32,795 nt of DNA. Origin: Paracoccaceae bacterium. Lineage in GTDB: Bacteria > Pseudomonadota > Alphaproteobacteria > Rhodobacterales > Rhodobacteraceae. Position numbers and translations under genes: made by a program. Location of the stretch: contig CANJQT010000036.1 of the NCBI GenBank assembly GCA_947476475.1, positions 1 through 32,795 on the forward strand, given 5' to 3'. Positions 1-6,053 of this stretch are shown here, piece after piece. Under the pieces are notes generated by a model. It was not told the origin of the DNA. It ran no database searches and worked only from the letters and a program-made list of their open reading frames with translations. The first letter of the stretch is position 1; each line of letters starts with the position of its first letter.

Positions 1-84
1 GAGCGCGGCTTCTCCGAAGCGGAGATCCGCGGCGTCTATGCTGAGAATCTTCTGCGCCTCTACGAGAAAGTCTGGGGCGCCTGA
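1..84 (+). CDS. C-terminal end of a probable membrane dipeptidase (peptidase M19), truncated by the window edge
   Basis: An open frame runs from base 1 to a TGA at 82-84 and encodes 27 residues containing GFSEAEIRGVYAENLLRLYE and ending KVWGA. This resembles the last helix of M19 (renal/membrane dipeptidase) enzymes, which typically end with a G[FY]S-E-x-I-R...G-x-N-x-L-R pattern. M19 enzymes are zinc metallopeptidases cleaving dipeptides. No catalytic residue lies in the visible part, so the call rests only on this C-terminal signature. It is followed by about 40 bases without a gene and is probably not part of the polysaccharide operon. Confidence 0.5.
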   Translation, partial: ERGFSEAEIRGVYAENLLRLYEKVWGA

Positions 85-124
85 CAACGCGGAAATGCCC
101 CACACATTACGTGTTCCAAAACCA

Positions 125-265
125 ATGACTTCAACATGGGAGATATGGATTTATGCCTGGAGTACGGACCACCCACAGGTCGACGACCATGTGGTGCAGT
201 CAGTCCTGGATGACGGTGTGTTTTTTGCTGCCCAGATTGCGGCAGAAGAAGAGAAGCGGAAATGA
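125..265 (+). CDS. Small hypothetical protein (46 aa) coupled to the chain-length gene
   Basis: The frame from ATG 125 encodes 46 residues, W/Y-rich at the start (TSTWEIWIYAW) and acidic/charged at the end (AAEEEKRK). Its TGA overlaps the ATG of the next gene (ATGA at 262-265), the usual arrangement for translational coupling. No clear Shine-Dalgarno precedes ATG 125; the frame is open further upstream to an ATG at 38 that overlaps the dipeptidase tail and is less likely. I do not recognise the family. It may be a genuine small gene or a leader peptide for the wzz-like gene. Confidence 0.35.
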   Translation: MTSTWEIWIYAWSTDHPQVDDHVVQSVLDDGVFFAAQIAAEEEKRK

Positions 266-1797
266 ACCTTGATTTGAAATTCTACCTGGCCGTCTTTTTG
301 CGCCGCCTTCATGTTTTTATGGTTATCACGGCGCTGGTTTCCGCCGCTGCCATCGCAACCGCGGTCCTTTTGCCAAAGGTCTATATCGCGCAATCGTTGC
401 TGATGGTTGAGTCGCCGCAGATCCCGGGCCCGTTGATGGCCCCGACGGTTCAGGCCGCCGCGCTGGAAAAGCTGCAGACGATGGAAAACCGCCTGATGAC
501 CCGGGCAAACCTGCTGGATGTTGCCAACCGGCTGAACGTTTTCGCCGATATCAAGAAGATGACGCCGGACCAGATCGTTCAGGCGATGCGTGACAACACC
601 ATCCTGAGGAAAAGCGCCAGCCGCGGCGAGGCCACGATGATGTCGGTTTCATTCGAGGGTGAAAGCGGCAGGATCTCGGCAGGAGTGGTGAACGAATACG
701 TGACGCTGATCCTGAAGGATGACGTGGATATCCGCACGAAGTCCGCGGAGGGCACCGTTGACTTTTTCGACCAGTCAGTAAGCAGCCTGAGCGCCAAGCT
801 GGACCAACTGAGCGCGAAGATCCTGGAGTTTCAGAACAAGAACGCAGACGCGCTGCCCTCGACCTTATCCTTCCGCATGAGCCAGCAGTCGGCCTTGCAG
901 ACGAAGATCGACACCTATGAGCAGGATATCAAGATCCTTGAAGACCAGAAGGTGCGGCTGACGGCGATCTACAACACCACCGGTCAGATCACCAATGGCA
1001 CAGTGGCAAGGACCCCTGAAGCGCAACAGTTGGCGTCCCTGAACGACCAGTTGACTCAGTCGCTTGCGGTACTTGCGCCAAGCCATCCGAAGATCAAGGT
1101 TCTGAAAGCCCAGATTGCCCAGCTTGAGGTGATCGTCAAATCGCAGACCCAGGCCGCCGACAACGGCGTGACGCAATCTTCGTCGATGTTCGACGTGCAG
1201 ATCGCCGATCTGGATGCGCGCATCCAGACCGCGACCGAAGGGCGTGATCTGGCCAAAGAGCAGATGATCAAGTTGCAGGATACGATTGATCGCACCCCGG
1301 CCAACCAGATCGCTCTTGATGCGCTGAACCGGGATTACGCAAACGTTCAGCAGCAATACAACAATGCCGTGGCCAACCAAAGTTCGGCGGCGGCGGCCAA
1401 GCGGGTGGAAGATCTGTCGAAGGGCGAGCGAATTTCGGTGGTTGACGCCGCAACCGTGCCAGACCAGCCGGCGAAACCCGCGCGCGCACTCATTGTGGCG
1501 GGGGGCATCTTTGGCGGGATGTTTCTTGGAGTTGCCGTCATATTTCTGCTGGAGTTTCTTAATCGTTCGGTGCGGCGCCCGCAGGACATCGTCGCGGCTT
1601 TCGGCATCACGCCGATCGTTTCGATCCCTTATATGCGCACGCCAAATGAAACGATGCGTCGGCGTTCGGTTTTCATCGGGATGTTGCTGGCGTCGATGAT
1701 CGGCATACCGCTGATGATGTACGCGATACATGTGTTCTATCAGCCGCTGGACGTGATCCTGAACAAGATCGCCGTCAAGTCCGGCCTGATCTGGTAG
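262..1797 (+). CDS. Polysaccharide chain-length determinant / co-polymerase (Wzz/GumC/ExoP N-terminal type)
   Basis: The 511-residue protein has the polysaccharide co-polymerase layout. A first membrane segment lies at about residues 17-37 just after a short cytoplasmic N-terminus (FYLAVFLRRLHVF). A long periplasmic part with coiled-coil-prone stretches (about 155-230 and 310-390) follows, then a second membrane segment at about 411-432 preceded by the PxxPAKPAR-type motif (VPDQPAKPARA). A third hydrophobic segment lies near 472-492, which is less usual. These proteins set chain length during Wzy-type polymerisation and work with a BY-kinase; here the kinase is a separate protein encoded 46 nt downstream, as in the two-protein CpsC/CpsD arrangement. 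The start at 262 overlaps the preceding small frame. Confidence 0.85.
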   Translation: MNLDLKFYLAVFLRRLHVFMVITALVSAAAIATAVLLPKVYIAQSLLMVESPQIPGPLMAPTVQAAALEKLQTMENRLMTRANLLDVANRLNVFADIKKMTPDQIVQAMRDNTILRKSASRGEATMMSVSFEGESGRISAGVVNEYVTLILKDDVDIRTKSAEGTVDFFDQSVSSLSAKLDQLSAKILEFQNKNADALPSTLSFRMSQQSALQTKIDTYEQDIKILEDQKVRLTAIYNTTGQITNGTVARTPEAQQLASLNDQLTQSLAVLAPSHPKIKVLKAQIAQLEVIVKSQTQAADNGVTQSSSMFDVQIADLDARIQTATEGRDLAKEQMIKLQDTIDRTPANQIALDALNRDYANVQQQYNNAVANQSSAAAAKRVEDLSKGERISVVDAATVPDQPAKPARALIVAGGIFGGMFLGVAVIFLLEFLNRSVRRPQDIVAAFGITPIVSIPYMRTPNETMRRRSVFIGMLLASMIGIPLMMYAIHVFYQPLDVILNKIAVKSGLIW

Positions 1798-1843
1798 AAT
1801 GGTGCTGGCTGTGTGCGGCAAAGACGAAGAATAGGACGACAGA

Positions 1844-2677
1844 ATGGAAAAGCTTGAAGCCGCATTGGCAAAGGCACGAGAGGCGCGCAAGGCAAGTGCG
1901 ATTTCTGTAGGCGACGAGATCACGCGCCATGAACAGGAACGCGCGCATGGCGGTGTACGGCAGGGTGACTGGTTGAGCCTTCCGGAGCTGACAATTTCGC
2001 CTGAACTGGCCCAGCAGCAGCGACTTGCCGCGTTGACCGGCGGCAAGGATGCAACGCCTTACGACATGCTGCGATCGCGCGCGATCCGGCTGATGAAAGA
2101 GGCTGGCTGGAAGCGGTTGGCAGTGACGTCGCCAAATGCGGCCTGCGGCAAGACAACCGTCGCGATGAACCTGGCCGTGAGCCTGGCGCGTCAGCAAGAC
2201 ACAAAGGTTCTGCTGATTGATGTCGATCTTCGTCGGCCGGCGCTGAACAAGCTGATCGGACACCATCCGAAGCGGTCCCTGCATGAGGTATTGGCCGGGG
2301 CCTGCCCGCTTGAGGATGCGACCGTACGTTTTGGCACAAATCTGTTGATCGCCACGAACAATTCGCCGGTCCGCCAACCTGCCGAATTGTTGCACAGCAC
2401 CCGCACGCGCGAGATCCTTGCCGAGATCGAAGAACGATGGAAGCCAGATGTCACCATTTTCGACATGTCGCCGATGCTGGCCAGCGACGACAATGTGGGC
2501 TTCATGGGCAATGTCGACTGCGCGCTTCTGGTGGCCGCAGCAGAAAGCACGACATTGGCCAATATTGACGCCTGCGAAAAGGAGTTGGCGCAGTTGACCA
2601 ATGTTCTGGGCGTCGTCTTGAACAAGTGCCGCTATCCGGACGAGTCAGCAGGTTACGGCTATGAGGCTTACGACTGA
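1844..2677 (+). CDS. Capsule-type tyrosine autokinase (CpsD/CapB, BY-kinase family)
   Basis: The 277-residue cytoplasmic P-loop ATPase has a Walker A at about 95-105 (TSPNAACGKTT), a Walker A' with the family pattern LLIDVDLRRP at about 123-132, and a Walker B (IFDMSP) at about 205-210. The C-terminus is short and carries three tyrosines (CRYPDESAGYGYEAYD), a minimal version of the autophosphorylated tyrosine tail. In BY-kinases, cycles of tail phosphorylation control oligomerisation with the Wzz-like membrane partner and hence polymer export and length. AGGA at about 1831-1834 precedes the ATG at a normal distance. It is the last gene before a strong terminator. Confidence 0.85.
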   Translation: MEKLEAALAKAREARKASAISVGDEITRHEQERAHGGVRQGDWLSLPELTISPELAQQQRLAALTGGKDATPYDMLRSRAIRLMKEAGWKRLAVTSPNAACGKTTVAMNLAVSLARQQDTKVLLIDVDLRRPALNKLIGHHPKRSLHEVLAGACPLEDATVRFGTNLLIATNNSPVRQPAELLHSTRTREILAEIEERWKPDVTIFDMSPMLASDDNVGFMGNVDCALLVAAAESTTLANIDACEKELAQLTNVLGVVLNKCRYPDESAGYGYEAYD

Positions 2678-2708
2678 TCAGACCTGCCTGCAGCGGCACC
2701 AAGCGGGG

Positions 2709-2749
2709 CAAACAAAAAGGCCGGGCAATTTGCCCGGCCTTTTTGTTTG
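2709..2749. terminator. Strong bidirectional rho-independent terminator
   Basis: A perfect 20-bp inverted repeat (2709-2728 and 2730-2749) has a GC-rich core GGCCGGGCAA and flanking A5/T5 tracts on both sides, so it can stop transcripts from either strand. It lies between the kinase gene (stop at 2677) and the convergent VPLPA-CTERM gene (stop at 2761). Confidence 0.92.
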
Positions 2750-2760
2750 TTGCGAAGTGA

Positions 2761-3414
2761 TTAGCCCCGCTTGCGGCGGCGCAGAGCACCAAGACCCGCG
2801 AGGCCACCCATCAGCATCAGACCTGCTGCCGGAAGCGGAACAGGTGCCAAGCCGATACCTGCCAGCGCACCATCGGCAAACCCGAAGTTATCATTGCTGC
2901 TGAGCACCGTGAAGCGGATCACTGTGGCATAGATCGGCTTGAAGATCAGGCTCGCGAAACCGCCAGCACCCGAACCGGCAATGTCGGTTGCCGAAAGCTG
3001 ATAAACGCTTGAGCCATTGACCATGGCCTCACCAACTTCAAGGTTGCTTCCGTCGCGTGCCACGAAGAGATCAAGGAAGTAGAAAGCGTTGACCAGTGTC
3101 GGCGCACTGAAGCTGACTTCGATCCATTCCTGCGACTTCGTGGAAGTGGTGATTTCGTCATCCCTGAGGCCAACACCGTAACCGTCGCGTTCGAACGAAA
3201 GCGTTGATCCCGAAGGAACAGCATTGCCATCATACAGCTGCGAATTGTTCAGCGGGCCGCTAGCCGTCATCGTCCATGTCGTACCACCCTGAAGTGTGCC
3301 GGTGGCACCTGTGGACGCGCTGGTGAAGTCAATAACAGCAGCATTCGCGACCGTCATCGTCAGCCCGATGACTGCCGCAAAGACAGCTCCGGTTATCGAG
3401 AACTTCCCAAACAT
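2761..3414 (-). CDS. Exported VPLPA-CTERM sorting domain protein
   Basis: The 217-residue secreted protein has a signal peptide (MFGKFSITGAVFAAVIGLTM, cleavage likely after VANA). A beta-rich middle of about 150 residues follows, resembling PEP-CTERM-type anchor domains (FYFLDLFVARD, IRFTVLSSNDNFGFADGAL). The C-terminus is a textbook tripartite sorting signal: VPLPAAG, a hydrophobic helix (LMLMGGLAGLGAL) and RRRKRG. VPLPA-CTERM is the rhodobacterial variant of PEP-CTERM, processed by an exosortase/rhombosortase-like system and commonly tied to exopolysaccharide. GGGAGA about 7 nt upstream decides the start at 3414; an in-frame ATG at 3675 would place 87 non-signal-like residues before the signal peptide. 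No sortase gene is visible in the window. Confidence 0.85.
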   Translation of the reverse strand: MFGKFSITGAVFAAVIGLTMTVANAAVIDFTSASTGATGTLQGGTTWTMTASGPLNNSQLYDGNAVPSGSTLSFERDGYGVGLRDDEITTSTKSQEWIEVSFSAPTLVNAFYFLDLFVARDGSNLEVGEAMVNGSSVYQLSATDIAGSGAGGFASLIFKPIYATVIRFTVLSSNDNFGFADGALAGIGLAPVPLPAAGLMLMGGLAGLGALRRRKRG

Positions 3415-3771
3415 CAATATTCTCCCAAAACGAATTCCACACCCTTTGACGTATTGATACCATGTTGACGCCCCAAAGTAACCTTTTTTTGCCACAAATA
3501 AGACGCAATTCCGCGAAGCCCCGCGGGGACCACGACTGTTTCCGGAATGCTTCCTGTGGGGGTTTAGGGGCTGCTGCGGGCGCGAATGCGGCAACAATAG
3601 CCGTGCATTCAGGCCTGCCGGCATCAGAAACCGTCGGTTCCGCGGTCGGCTTTCACAAAGAGGACCTTCAAACATTCTCTTGGGGTCGCATCAGGGATCG
3701 GCGACGCAACGCAGAATTGCGCAGCGTCAGGCGGTTGTGCGAATCAGCAGAGACCTGATGTCACGACATGC
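3415..3771. other. Intergenic region upstream of the VPLPA-CTERM gene
   Basis: About 357 bases lie between the start of the VPLPA-CTERM gene and the terminator of the beta-helix gene; short frames here have no ribosome site or recognisable protein. It should contain the minus-strand promoter for the gene ending at 2761. The only pattern I see is a TTGACG pair at 3446-3451 and 3465-3470 (19 bp apart), possibly regulatory. Confidence 0.4.
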
Positions 3772-3803
3772 AAAAGCCCTGCCAGATGTCTGGCAGGGCT
3801 TCG
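3772..3803 (-). terminator. Rho-independent terminator of the beta-helix gene
   Basis: A 13-bp perfect stem (3774-3786 with 3789-3801, arm AAGCCCTGCCAGA) has a tiny loop and, read on the minus strand, ends in a TTTT tract. It lies about 20 nt beyond the stop of the minus-strand beta-helix gene (3823). Confidence 0.85.
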
Positions 3804-3822
3804 GGCCGTTCGTTGGATGAGA

Positions 3823-5307
3823 TCAGTAGCTTTCGTAGGCACCTGCATCTGGCGCCGAACCGCGCGGCCGCGGAATACCCAGAATGTCGACAGGCGGAGC
3901 ATAGGCGGCCAGTCCGGAATTCGCGGATCGCGCCGTGGGGAGAAGTTCGTAGTTCTGACCTGTCGGCGAGACGAATTCGGCGGCCGAGTTCGTAATCAGG
4001 ATGTTGTTCGTTGCCACCACATTGTTCACCGTGCTTGCAGGCACGCCCATCCCATTAGAGGTGTTGTTGGACACCCGCACATTTTGCGAAGGCGTGCCAT
4101 TCTTGTGATAGGCAATCTTGATCCAGGGGTAGTTCAACTTGGTGGTGGTCGGCGCCGTCACCGTATTGTTGTTGATCACGGTGTTGAGTGCGCCGGCAAT
4201 CGTAATGCCGTGGTACTGCGTCGAAGAAACCAGGTTGTTGAAGACCTTAACGCCATCATACATGCCATCAAACATCCCTACACCCTGAAGCTTACACTTG
4301 AGCGGGCTGACGGTGGGGTTGTTCCATTCGTAGAACTTGTTCCCCTCGATCGTGAGGTTGTAGACCGTTCCCGAACCGGCCCCGTTGGGGCCACGAGACC
4401 ACGACTGGAACCCATCGGCATGGTTCGTGTCGATGCGAACGCAGTTCTGAACGCGGTTGCCGCGGATCACCGAATTGTCGCCCAGCGCGCGCATTCCATC
4501 GCCTGAGAACCCGTCGATGATGTTCTTTTCAATCAGGGCACCATTGCCGCTGGCCATGATGCCGAAGTTGACACCAGTCACCCGGTTGCCAATCGCGGAA
4601 TTGCGCGTGCCCTTCATTTCGATGCCGTTGCGCTTGTTGCTGGTCCAGGTGGCCAGGTCCCAGTTGACATAGTTCACCGATGTCGGGGCAGCGCGCACAT
4701 CAAGGTTCTGGAAGGTGATGTCGGTGGTATTTGCGTCTGACTTGATCTGATTGGTCACAGTCGTGGTTGCACCACTGGTCCAGACTTTCAGATCCTTGAT
4801 CACGATCTTGGTCGAGGCGGTAACGACGATTGCGTCAACTTGCGCGACGGCCCCCGGAGCCGCCATCAAGGTGACTGGCGTCGTGAAATTCTGACCGCTG
4901 ACCGTCAGCATGCCATGATAGCCCGCCATGAACAGGACAGTGTCACCGCCAACCAGCTTCTTGGAAGCGGCAAGGCTGGCGAAGCTGGCATAGGTATTGG
5001 TGCTTGACGGAGCCTGAAGGGACAAGGCTGTCGGCGTCGGAGCCGCAGTTGTATCTGTAGTGGTGGTGGTGGTGGTTGTCGTGGTCGACTTGTTGACCGA
5101 CACCCACTTTGCCGAGCCGTTTCCTGACTGGACAACGCTGTCGCGCAGGCGGCTGGTCTTGGTTGCCTGCAACGTGATAGCCGCAAGCGCGGCCCCAGCG
5201 ACAGGTCCGGCCTTCTGCGGAGCTATGTAGTAGTCAGCAGCCTGCAGCGCGGTCGTGCCAAGGACGGACGCCAAGCCGGCCATTACGAACATCCGGGAAA
5301 GTTTCAT
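3823..5307 (-). CDS. Exported right-handed parallel beta-helix protein
   Basis: This 494-residue protein has a signal peptide (MKLSRMFVMAGLASVLG..ALQA) followed by ADYYIAP, a common start for secreted beta-helix proteins. After a linker with ten consecutive threonines, residues from about 120 to 450 show repeated coils of the V/I-x-N-N-x-I/V type (VIRGNRVQNC, VFNNLVSS, VINNNTVTAP, VRVSNNTSNG). The end (GIPRPRGSAPDAGAYE) is the familiar closing motif of choice-of-anchor-Q/beta-helix proteins. Such proteins are often polysaccharide lyases, epimerases or adhesins, and the location suggests a role on the exopolysaccharide, but I cannot identify catalytic residues. GGAGAGG upstream selects the start at 5307 over an in-frame ATG at 5346. 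Confidence 0.8.
   Translation of the reverse strand: MKLSRMFVMAGLASVLGTTALQAADYYIAPQKAGPVAGAALAAITLQATKTSRLRDSVVQSGNGSAKWVSVNKSTTTTTTTTTTDTTAAPTPTALSLQAPSSTNTYASFASLAASKKLVGGDTVLFMAGYHGMLTVSGQNFTTPVTLMAAPGAVAQVDAIVVTASTKIVIKDLKVWTSGATTTVTNQIKSDANTTDITFQNLDVRAAPTSVNYVNWDLATWTSNKRNGIEMKGTRNSAIGNRVTGVNFGIMASGNGALIEKNIIDGFSGDGMRALGDNSVIRGNRVQNCVRIDTNHADGFQSWSRGPNGAGSGTVYNLTIEGNKFYEWNNPTVSPLKCKLQGVGMFDGMYDGVKVFNNLVSSTQYHGITIAGALNTVINNNTVTAPTTTKLNYPWIKIAYHKNGTPSQNVRVSNNTSNGMGVPASTVNNVVATNNILITNSAAEFVSPTGQNYELLPTARSANSGLAAYAPPVDILGIPRPRGSAPDAGAYESY
5056..5085 (-). repeat. Ten-threonine homopolymer tract in the beta-helix protein
   Basis: Ten consecutive Thr codons occur, five of them in a row ACC (GGT on the plus strand, 5062-5076), followed by Asp-Thr-Thr and an Ala/Pro/Thr-rich linker. 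The tract separates the signal-peptide-proximal region from the helix coils. Trinucleotide repeats of this sort can change length by slippage in whole codons. Confidence 0.8.
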
Positions 5308-5673
5308 TCCGTAGCCTCTCCAGTCACGAGTGTATCTCACAGACAAACAATGGGACAGAACATGGCAAGAATGGGGCGCAATGGCAGTGAATTCATGTCC
5401 GGTGAAATCAATTCAACAGATCATCGGCCCGAAAACCTGACTATTATGGAACTTTTGCGCAGCATTCCGCCGAATTGCGTTGCCATAACGGAAACAAGCC
5501 CGCCGAACGCCCACTTTGCGGGGTTTTCAGGAATTCCACGGAAAACTGGGCCGTCGAACAGGCCTGAACTGCCAGCAATTCTTTGCGCCGCGCGAACCGA
5601 ACCGCCGGCGAAGGTGAATGCCATCGTATGTTACATGCCTGAATTAGATAGATTTTTCTTCACAGGATGAACC
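5308..5673. other. Divergent intergenic region between the beta-helix gene and the spike-base-like gene
   Basis: About 366 bases separate two divergent genes. A 106-codon open frame (5350-5670) has no ribosome site and atypical composition for this genome, so I do not call it. It must hold promoters for both flanking genes, but I see no convincing -35/-10 pair. A GTTTTC/GAAAAC inverted repeat (5523-5528, 5541-5546) is the only structure noted. Confidence 0.4.
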
Positions 5674-5934
5674 ATGGACAAGTTTTCAGACTATCCCACA
5701 AACCTGACGGCCCCAGCGCGTGAGGCGGCCCCGGTAACCCCGAATGATCTGGCTGATCTGCCGACTTTGCCGCGCGCAATTTATGTTGGGCAGAGCGGCG
5801 ATCTGGCGGTGCGCATGCCCGACGGCTCCGCCGTGACTTTTGCCAATGTGCCATCCGGCAGCTTCCTGCCGATCCGTGCGCAGGGCATCAGCGCGACGGG
5901 AACCACCGCGTCGGCCATCGTTACACTTTGGTAA
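5674..5934 (+). CDS. Small spike-base-like protein (RcGTA rcc01079 / GhsA-type family)
   Basis: The 86-residue protein has the pattern I associate with the RCAP_rcc01079 spike base family: a PAREAAPVTPNDLADL lead, then RAIYVGQSGDLAVRMPDG, AVTFANVPSGSFLPIR and a GTTASAIVTLW ending. In Rhodobacter capsulatus the family member is part of the head spike of the gene transfer agent, which binds capsule polysaccharide; relatives are common in rhodobacterial phages. It lies alone on the plus strand with AGGA 7 nt before the ATG and is convergent with a large esterase/lectin-like gene. There are no other GTA or phage structural genes here. Assignment is from remembered family sequence pattern, not from a search. 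Confidence 0.65.
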   Translation: MDKFSDYPTNLTAPAREAAPVTPNDLADLPTLPRAIYVGQSGDLAVRMPDGSAVTFANVPSGSFLPIRAQGISATGTTASAIVTLW

Positions 5935-5964
5935 TTGCGCCACTCAGGCCGCGTCAGAACCGAA

Positions 5965-6003
5965 AGAGCCGCCACCGATTCGCAATCGGTGGCGGCTTTG
6001 TAA
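5965..6003. terminator. Terminator between the convergent spike-base and esterase-like genes
   Basis: A perfect 14-bp stem (5967-5980 with 5984-5997, arm AGCCGCCACCGATT) with a 3-nt loop is followed by TTTG on the plus strand and by CTTTC on the minus strand. It follows the stop at 5934 by about 30 nt, so it should end the plus-strand gene and can back up termination of the minus-strand one. Confidence 0.8.
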
Positions 6004-6024
6004 TGATGTCCGGCCAGCATTGCG

Positions 6025-6050
6025 CCTGCCAGGGGGTGCCCCCCGGCAGG
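6025..6050 (-). terminator. GC-rich hairpin just after the esterase-like gene
   Basis: CCTGCC (6025-6030) pairs with GGCAGG (6045-6050), enclosing a G5/C6 inner stem with a 2-3 nt loop. It starts about 4 nt after the minus-strand stop at 6054. It lacks a T tract, so it may stabilise the 3' end rather than terminate alone. Confidence 0.45.
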
Positions 6051-6053
6051 GTT

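Noticed and set aside
865-2046. 393-codon minus-strand open frame opposite the Wzz-like gene
   Set aside because: It lies antisense to a clear Wzz/BY-kinase pair, is rich in Arg/His/Cys with no domain pattern, and is typical of shadow frames in GC-rich DNA.
3817-4506. 229-codon plus-strand frame opposite the beta-helix gene
   Set aside because: Antisense to a protein with signal peptide, repeats and a closing motif; no start signal.
5350-5670. 106-codon plus-strand frame ending just before the spike-base-like gene
   Set aside because: No ribosome site and unusual composition; it reads like intergenic DNA that happens to be open.
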